Source of the DNA: Sclerodactyla briareus
Lineage: Eukaryota; Echinodermata; Holothuroidea; Dendrochirotida; Sclerodactylidae
Assembly: GCA_026419785.1 (NCBI GenBank)
Contig: JAODTK010005878.1
Coordinates: 1 to 64,000, forward strand
Direction of reading: 5' to 3'
Length of the DNA stretch: 64,000 nucleotides
Under the pieces are notes generated by a model. The model was not told the DNA's origin and searched no databases. It worked only from the letters and a program-made list of their open reading frames with translations. Below are positions 57,809 to 64,000 of this stretch, piece by piece; position 1 is the first letter of the stretch; every line of letters starts with the position of its first letter. The position numbers were made by a program, and so were the translations under genes.

Positions 57809-59510
57809 CAGGGGCGGCCGACAAGGGGGGGGGGGGCAGGGAGGGCGGTTTGCCCCACACCTATGGGTTGGGGCCGCAAAAATAAAATCGACAGAATGGG
57901 GTTTTAATGCACACGGTTTCGTCGGGGGTGGGGGGTAGTGTCAAAATACGTTATCAACTTAGTTATTCTATTCGTCCTCATCGAGACTCAAATCGCGACT
58001 CAAACTGTTGCTGTAATTAGAGATTCGAAATGTAGCGTATGTTTAACAGGGGCGTAGGGAGCGGGGGATGAGGTACGGTGTGGGGGTGTCACCCCCTCCC
58101 GATAATTTCATGCCGTCGGCAAAATTTTCGGTCTGTCGTCAAAAAGGAGAAAGAGGGAAGGAAAGAAGAGGAAAAAGAGGGAGAGGAAAAGAGAAGAGGA
58201 AAAAAGAAGAAAAAGAGGGGAAGGGGAAAGGAGAAGGGGAAAGGGAGGGATGTGAAGGGGAAGGCAGGGAATGGAGAAAATGGATATAGAAAGAAAGCAA
58301 GGAAGCCGGACTTTATTACGGCTATTCGAATTTTGGCTCTGCATCTATTGGACCATCAGCGTCGGCAAGCGAAGGCACAGTCGGAAAAAAAATAGATAAG
58401 TGACAGCCGTCGATCGCCGTCGGTTAATGGACGATTTTTTGTGACCGAGTCTGTCCGCATTTCGGCAAAAGGGGGAGAAGGGGCGCCGCTACGTTAGCGT
58501 TTGACATCTATTTTCATGAGTTGGTCAGTTCTTCGACAGTTTTGTTCCTATTCTGGTCCTATATATTCCAGAGATATATATTTTCGGAGCACTTTGCTGT
58601 TTTCTGAAAACAATTAGGAAGGATTTCCTGAAACTCAACAATTGAAACCGTCGGTTTTGGCGGGAAGGAAATCATGCGAGTGACAAAAGCGCAAAAGTGG
58701 AAGATTGTCTGAATTTTATACTAATAAATGACAGAAAAGTTGATCAATTGCCATGAGAGGAAGTGAAAAATTTTTGCGCGCTTGGCGGCGTGTGTAGCGA
58801 TGGTCTATATACCACGGCTGCAATGAAAACCCGGGCATTGTTTTGGATTCGGGCAGAATTTTTGGCGTTCCAAATTGAACGATCACCGCGTACGTACGGA
58901 TGAGCGGGGCGATAATTACTGACGCCAAATTGTAATGAAAATATGCCACCAGATTGCATCTGAGACGTTTCAATAGTTCACATTTACCAAAGGGGAGGGG
59001 GACACCCCCTCACCTTTAGACCCTTCCCCCATATCAGTCACCATTGCCGGATCCATATACAGAACATAATCTCTACACCCCCCAACAAAAGATTCGCTAG
59101 CCCATGGATATTTACTGTTTTGAGAACACTGTATAGTCATTATGAGCCCCGTTTGTTAATATTAGGTGAAAGGACCTTCAAACTTCGTCAGCGCCTTATG
59201 GCCTTATATGTGTGACCACGTGGAGCGTGATCACTCTGACCCGGCCACGCCATGAAATATGACCTGCCTGGAAAAAATTGCATGCATTTTTTTTTTCCAG
59301 AATTTATGGATTTTTGTCAAAACTCGTTGACGTGAAACACTTACAAGCTGTATCAAATGTCGCACCATTTTGCATCCTAAGCATTATTAAGACTCAAAAA
59401 TCGCAAAGGGGAGGGGGACACCCTCCCTAATTTAGACCCCTCCCCATGTCAGTCAGCCGAACTAATCTGCCCCCTCCCCCCTATCGTAAAACCCTGGCGG
59501 CCGCCCCTGT
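57809..59510 (+). mobile_element. Composite hAT-type element, copy 2, with 8-bp target duplication
   Basis: Starts CAGGGGCGGCCG and ends CGGCCGCCCCTG(T). TTGGAGGA stands at 57801-57808 and again at 59511-59518, an exact 8-bp duplication as hAT enzymes make. It is 1.7 kb, has no transposase frame, and carries a purine-rich tract (58140-58290) and an inner hAT-type element (58047-59107). It split a CR1/L2-like LINE. Copy 1 is at 15244-16999. Confidence 0.8.
58047..59107 (+). mobile_element. Inner hAT-type element nested in composite copy 2
   Basis: Left end CAGGGGCGTAGGGAGCGG preceded by atgtttaa; right end drifted (gattcgctagcccatg) followed by gatatttac. Both junctions fall at the same places as in copy 1, where the flanks are gtgtttac and atgtttac. 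It contains the purine-rich tract and the ggggaggggg/cccctc block at 58990-59030. Confidence 0.6.
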
Positions 59511-60195
59511 TTGGAGGAATGTCTCTTTCTTGTATTACATGGCTGTGAGTCCCTTACTAGTGTTGACACCACCGTATTAGAATCCATATTCGATCAGATT
59601 CCCGATTTTTTTCAATGAGTATAGTCTATTCGGGGTTCTCAGCACGGTGTTTAGGAAAACCGTCGTGCTTGACTAATCTCTTTAGAATTCATAGAAGATT
59701 TTACTAGTGCAGTTGACAAACTTCATTAATTTTCCTTTCCTGAACTTCCACAAAGCGTTTGACAAGGTGTCCTCGTGAGCGTCGCTTGCTCAAATTGAAA
59801 GTTTTGGCATAACGAGAATCTCTTAAAATGGATGCGTCCGTGGCTTCTTTATAGGACAGCGAGTTGGTCTTCAATTGTTAGTTCGCTATCTTGCAAAGGG
59901 TCACTAGTGGCTGTTCTCCAAGGATCGTTGCTTGGGTCATTACTTTTCCGGGCGTATATTGACGATCTTGAAGCTTCGATGCATTCTAGAGTTAAAATGT
60001 ATGCGGAGATGCCCAAGTTGTATCGAGAGTTGCTTCTAACGAAGATGTTTTAATTTTCAGAGGAGATCTTGATATCATTTCCAAGTATCTTCCCGATTGG
60101 CAAATGTTTTTCAATCCGATAAGTGCATAATTATGCATTTTGGCTCCCACAAGCGCAACGTTTTCTCTCAATTTATGCGCAGAATGTTCATTAGG
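59511..60195 (+). mobile_element. CR1/L2-like LINE, RT piece after the hAT insertion
   Basis: Plus-strand frames carry LISLEFIEDFTSAVDKL (about 59.68 kb), a PQSV..GVLVSVACSN segment, NLLKWMRPWLLYRTASW, SLSCKGSLVAVLQGSLLGSL (the GVPQGSVLGPLLF region) and AYIDDLEASMHSRVKMYAEM (the region before FADDTK). Then GKCFSIR..HNYAFW and a CIIMHFGSHKRNVF block follow. The order matches one ORF2. Stops and frame changes show decay. Coding similarity fades near 60.19 kb, where a C/T tract begins. Confidence 0.75.
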
Positions 60196-60199
60196 GTAT

Positions 60200-60362
60200 T
60201 CAGAAGAGGATCTCGGACTTCCTTTCTCGGACTTCCTTTCTTTCTTCTCGACTCTTCTTCCCCCCTTTCTTCTCTCTTCTTCTTCTCTCTTCTTTCCTTC
60301 GTCTCTCTTGCCTTCTTCTTCTCCTTCTCCCTTCTTCTTCTCCCTTCTCTTCTTCACCCTAT
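60200..60362 (+). repeat. TTC/CT-rich microsatellite
   Basis: About 160 bases made of ttcttctc and cttcttct words. Frames on both strands here are low-complexity (Ser/Phe/Leu or Glu/Lys-rich) and are not genes. Confidence 0.9.
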
Positions 60363-62435
60363 GCTCTAGAGGTGGTTCTCAGCATGTATCTGATAGTTTC
60401 TCCGATTAGGGGACATGGCTGTCGAATACCCACGAAGGTTTTTGTCACGACCGTCGCTGTGGTTGCGTTTATAGTTATACATTCTTGGGTCTTAACGACT
60501 TTTTTTGCCTCTCTAGGCTATGTGCACGTAGGATGGAACTAGTTTAAATGGTGGACAATGGGAGAATGCCTTGATCCCCGTTTATTCGGCACCCTCCCGT
60601 GTAATTAGACTATGAATATTAATTTTTATTATTGTTATGGTACTAGATAGGAATTCTTGGTGTAATTGTGGTGGAGAGATCTTGATTCAATTCGAGAACT
60701 CACATCAGTACCAGACGGATATCTGCTCTTGAGCAAGCCATTTTTCGGGTGGCGGATCCTGCTATGGCGTCTTTGACAACCAGGCAGTCGCTTGTTAGGC
60801 TGTCTCTGTGACACTGGGTGCGTTTTTGTCGTTTGTTGTTACCATGTCCTATACATGTTACTTACATTTCATCTATTCAACACAATTCTTTTCGCGCTCC
60901 GTTGTTGTTATTGTCTCATTTTTTTCACTTCTGATAAGTTTATGTATGAAGATGGTGAACATGATGTTGTGGATTACAAAAAAAACACCATCCGCGTTAA
61001 ATTGCTGCCTCCTCCAGGGGCGTGGTGCCTCTCTCTCCCGATTGGTTTTTCAAGTTTTTGAGGGAGACATTCTGTGAATGGAGAGGTATCCCCTTCCTAT
61101 CGAGTAATTACGACCGACCACATTGTCTTCTCGTTTTTTTGACAAACCAAGAAAGAAGACATGTGCGTACAGTGTAACTGGCACCCTCTCCTCACATTGC
61201 TCTAATAAACGCCCTTTAACGATCCATCTGACAGGCGTGAACCCCCGCGTCGTCCAACTGCATTCTTCGACAGTGGCTAAGACAAATTTTTAGTACGGTA
61301 GCAGACTTCTCTTTACCTTGACGCTTTCGGGTTTTTTTTTGGTTTTTTTGGCTGGCACGCCTAGACTACTCTGGGGAAATGGAAGTCGCATCCAGATGTG
61401 TACCTGCGTAATAGAATCAATGGTCAATACCTATAACTCTCTACCCATTAAGCATTTACTCTTGGCAAGGCATGGAACTAAATTTTCTCAAGGACACATT
61501 GAGTGTAGGCTCCGTGAGAAACCTTGGTTCATTGCTCTTTCCAGGAGATGCACCCAATTAGTAATTTGAAGAGTGTACCGACCGTACATCGGAGAAAACC
61601 ACGCAGTTATGGTCACCGCACCCGCCGCAGTTGTATAAAGCGTACTGAATAAAATATTGGGATCTCTTGCGATTGTGTAGGTTCAAGGATCTCTGGACTT
61701 ACGTGGGTCACGAAAGAAACTCTTTGACAGATGATGCTGTGCATCCACACCCCGGAACGACTTCAACCTAAATCGGCCAGCCGCCGGTAGATATAATATC
61801 GGCAGAACATGCGCGAGCCACATCCGCCGTTATTATTTTTGTACAAGGAAACACACAGCGAAGGAGGGAAAGAAACTTCCAGACTCAATTGATTTCAATT
61901 TAGATTCAAATCTTCTTACAGCAATGTAGGTGTCCCGACATGTCGAACACCTTTTTCAGGGAAGGCAAGGACTATAATGTTGCAGTAGCCTGAACCATAT
62001 TCCTTGTCCACCACTAAGGCTGATGCCAGAGTTTACCCAGCAATTCCCGAGATCCAGTACCAAAGTACAGACATACTGGTTGAATGAATATAGAACTTGC
62101 GCCTTATTAGCACTATAAACTGCAATATAGATATATTATAGTTACTTTATCGTAACTAGTGTCCGAGTCAAGAGAATGATAAATGACGTTTTTGTACAGT
62201 AAAGACGATCTCCGAGGACTCTACGTCCAATTTATGGGGCGGACGCGTGTTATATCGAATCTTCTGTCTTGATGCCCGTATCACAGATCGTTTTTTCCTA
62301 AGCTTTACATCATTGAAAAGTTACAACATATGTCTTCACTGCATCGCTGGGACGATACGATTATATCATAGTCGCATGTCATATATTTGCTTAATTAACA
62401 TACAGGCATGAGGGACGAGGGCACACATTTTCACT
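60363..62435. other. No gene supported
   Basis: The first part may be worn LINE trailer. Frames at 60792-61077 and 61318-61569 have no recognised domain. The rest up to the second promoter shows nothing I can name. Confidence 0.4.
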
Positions 62436-62705
62436 GCAATAGCCAATGTCATTTGCATTAAGACACAGAGACTGAGGTGGCTTTCCAATACCGTTGAAGG
62501 CAACACGTCAACTCGTAGTTTTTTCTCTCCTCTTCTGCCAACAATGGTAATAAAGTCTCAAGGCCTCGCTATCCGTAATCTAATCATAGCTTGCTGGTAA
62601 TTCATAACTGATATATCAGTATGAATCATGTGCACACATAGTCATTACCTGAATGCAATTGCAGGTGTTTGTTGTGTCTCAGCTTCGTTCGCTAGGTCCT
62701 AAAAC
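62436..62705 (+). promoter_or_regulatory. Proximal promoter of the second inhibitor gene
   Basis: Shares with 39837-40093 the block GCAATAGCCAATGTCATTTG (with ATTTGCAT at 62451-62458 and a CCAAT at 62443-62447) and the block ATCATAGCTTGCTGGTAA followed by TGATATATC at 62609-62617, about 97 bases before the start codon. A caattgcag word and a ctcagcttcg word also align with the first promoter. Conservation amid otherwise diverged DNA suggests function or recent duplication. Confidence 0.6.
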
Positions 62706-62778
62706 ATGCAGGCCCTCCGGATTCTCCTCTTTATTAGCTCAGCATTTATTGTGTCAGCTCGGCGCATTGGAAAGCCCG
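62706..62778 (+). CDS. Secreted protease-inhibitor gene 2, exon 1 (signal peptide)
   Basis: Encodes MQALRILLFISSAFIVSA, a signal peptide with a VSA cleavage site, followed by RRIGKP. The exon ends at CCCG|GTAAGT in phase 1, as in gene 1 (MKTFWFLLLISSAYVSA, then WRSGKF). The ISSA core, VSA end, G-K-x-G join and donor are shared, so the two are paralogs. Later exons should lie past the right edge. It has no stop or frame damage in what is visible. Confidence 0.75.
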
Positions 62779-63449
62779 GTAAGTTATATATCATGTCGGC
62801 ACAGTAAAAAACAATAGAACCCGGAAATTTGTATAAAACTCGTTTGGTTTCTTATCCTTTTTTGTTTTTGTTCTCATCATTGAACAGATTTGCAATCGGT
62901 TTTCTAAACTAATCGTTGCAGGTTTGCTCTCGCAAAGAAAGGGGCTAGGTTTTGGACTTCCGCAGCCTTGTCGATGTCGCAACCGTCAGACTGTTTACCC
63001 CATTTTGTCACTGCTCCACTGCCCCGTACTGAGCGCCCAACGGGAAGGCAACAGCTATCATTTTTGAAGTCTTTGGTATGACCCCAAATGGATTAGAACC
63101 CGTATCGGAGTGGCAAGGGGGGGGGGGGCCGACGCTCTATCAACCACAGGCCGCTCATTACGCAAACCCTCCCGACCCCCACCCCACCCCCCCCCCCCAC
63201 ATTGCACTGAGACTATGTATCAAACAATGGCGTATCAGAAGTTCCCAAGTAAGCCAAAGCTATCTCTTCAGGAAGGTGATGATGTGTTATCAAAAAATAA
63301 GGATTAACAGAATGAAGTCGATACAGCAATAGAATGCGAAATTTTTTGGGGGGGGGGTGGGACTATGGGTATGCCTGGCTGTGATATTGTGATGTTTTTG
63401 TACAATACTAGCAATGGAAAATGCAGTTCGTGTCCACACGTTCCAAGTT

Positions 63450-63610
63450 TAGTGCCGTTGCCTTGAATCGACGGGGAACGACATTCAGCGAAGCTAAGCT
63501 ATTTGCCATATAAGCCATATTGGAGCTACAAATGAAGATCAGAGGAAGTCGGTTAACATCAACCCGTTCATTCGATCATTTTTACTCACCTTAAGACCCG
63601 ATCATCTGGG
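63450..63610 (+). repeat. Intron-1 block shared with gene 1
   Basis: The words gccgttgccttgaatcg, gtcggttaacatcaacc, ttcattcgatcatttttact and caccttaagacccgatca match 44300-44405 in order. About 80 extra bases lie in the middle here. Confidence 0.6.
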
Positions 63611-63719
63611 CGCCGACATGTAACACGACTAACCCTGGCTTTGATGTCTCTCTCCATAGACCCCCAGTAAAGTAAATGCGCAAATCGCTTACTTCGATTA
63701 CGTCACTTCAATAATTCCC

Positions 63720-64000
63720 GGTTACATTCACTGAGATATCGACGTCCTGACCAAGTTTCTGAAACATCGGGGTTATTTTCGCTGAGATAGCGACTTCATG
63801 ACCGGCATCAGAGTTAAATTCACTGAGATATCAACGTCCTGACCAAGTTTCTGGAACATCGGGGCTATTTTCGCTGAGATAGCGACTTCATGACCGGCAT
63901 CAGAGTTACATTCACTGAGATATCGACGTCCTGACCAAGTTTCTGGAACATCGGGGCTATTTTCGCTGAGATAGCGACTTCATGACCGCATCAGGGTTAC
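63720..64000 (+). repeat. Minisatellite, 92-base unit
   Basis: The word attcactgagat recurs at 63726, 63818 and 63910, an exact 92-base spacing. Each unit has two related halves, attcactgagatatcgacgtc...catcgggg and attttcgctgagatagcgacttc...catcagag. Copies differ at a few positions. It continues past the right edge. Confidence 0.95.

Larger units (their letters stand above)
62779..64000 (+). other. Start of intron 1 of inhibitor gene 2
   Basis: Begins GTAAGT and runs off the window. It contains G/C runs at 63117-63127, 63180-63199 and 63345-63360, the block shared with gene 1's intron, and a minisatellite. No second exon was found before the edge. Confidence 0.55.

Noticed and set aside
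58068-58395. Lys/Glu/Gly-rich frames with a coiled-coil look
   Set aside because: They are translations of a purine-rich tract inside a hAT-type element.
60097-60409. Overlapping Ser/Phe/Leu-rich and Glu/Lys-rich frames on both strands
   Set aside because: They come from a TTC/CT microsatellite and the end of LINE sequence.

Overview
This 64 kb window looks like repeat-rich nuclear DNA of a marine invertebrate animal. The evidence is phase-1 introns between small cysteine-rich extracellular modules, relics of several LINE clades (CR1/L2-like, RTE-like, L1/Tx1-like), tRNA-derived SINEs, and many short hAT-type elements with long G or C runs. A deuterostome (echinoderm, hemichordate or lancelet) is my guess from this mix, but the sequence does not prove it. 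I see no bacterial operon, rRNA, intact tRNA gene or CRISPR. Most open frames in the window are short and accidental.

The only convincing host locus fills the right third. A secreted protease-inhibitor gene begins with a signal-peptide exon at 40094-40163. It continues with a 10-cysteine exon (45664-45813), a double-Kazal exon (46036-46371) and a Kunitz exon (47515-47676). All internal exons are phase 1-1, so each can be lost or gained without changing frame. The Kazal exon carries in-frame stops, so this copy is damaged or skips that exon. A decayed Kazal exon at 52.3 kb, and perhaps a decayed Kunitz exon at 55.3 kb, mark a dead relative. A second signal-peptide exon at 62706-62778, with a similar promoter, starts another gene that runs off the right edge. 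Together they form a tandem family. The two live promoters share an octamer (ATTTGCAT) block and a TGATATATC block.

The left part (1-39.8 kb) is mostly old transposable elements. It holds a CR1/L2-like LINE (about 11.7-13.9 kb, minus), an RTE-like LINE with a tandemly repeated 3' end and a hAT MITE insertion (21.4-23.6 kb, minus), and a second CR1-like LINE (26.6-28.4 kb, minus). Shorter LINE ends lie at 9.6, 24.8, 25.9, 33.8 and 35.2 kb. Several unnamed repeat families occur two to four times each, some with long inverted termini. Two copies of a hAT element with another hAT element nested inside lie at 15.2-17.0 and 57.8-59.5 kb. The second copy splits a CR1-like LINE and has a clear 8-bp target duplication.

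Stretches between these features show no gene I can support and are listed as such. Boundaries of old repeats are approximate because they were found by eye.
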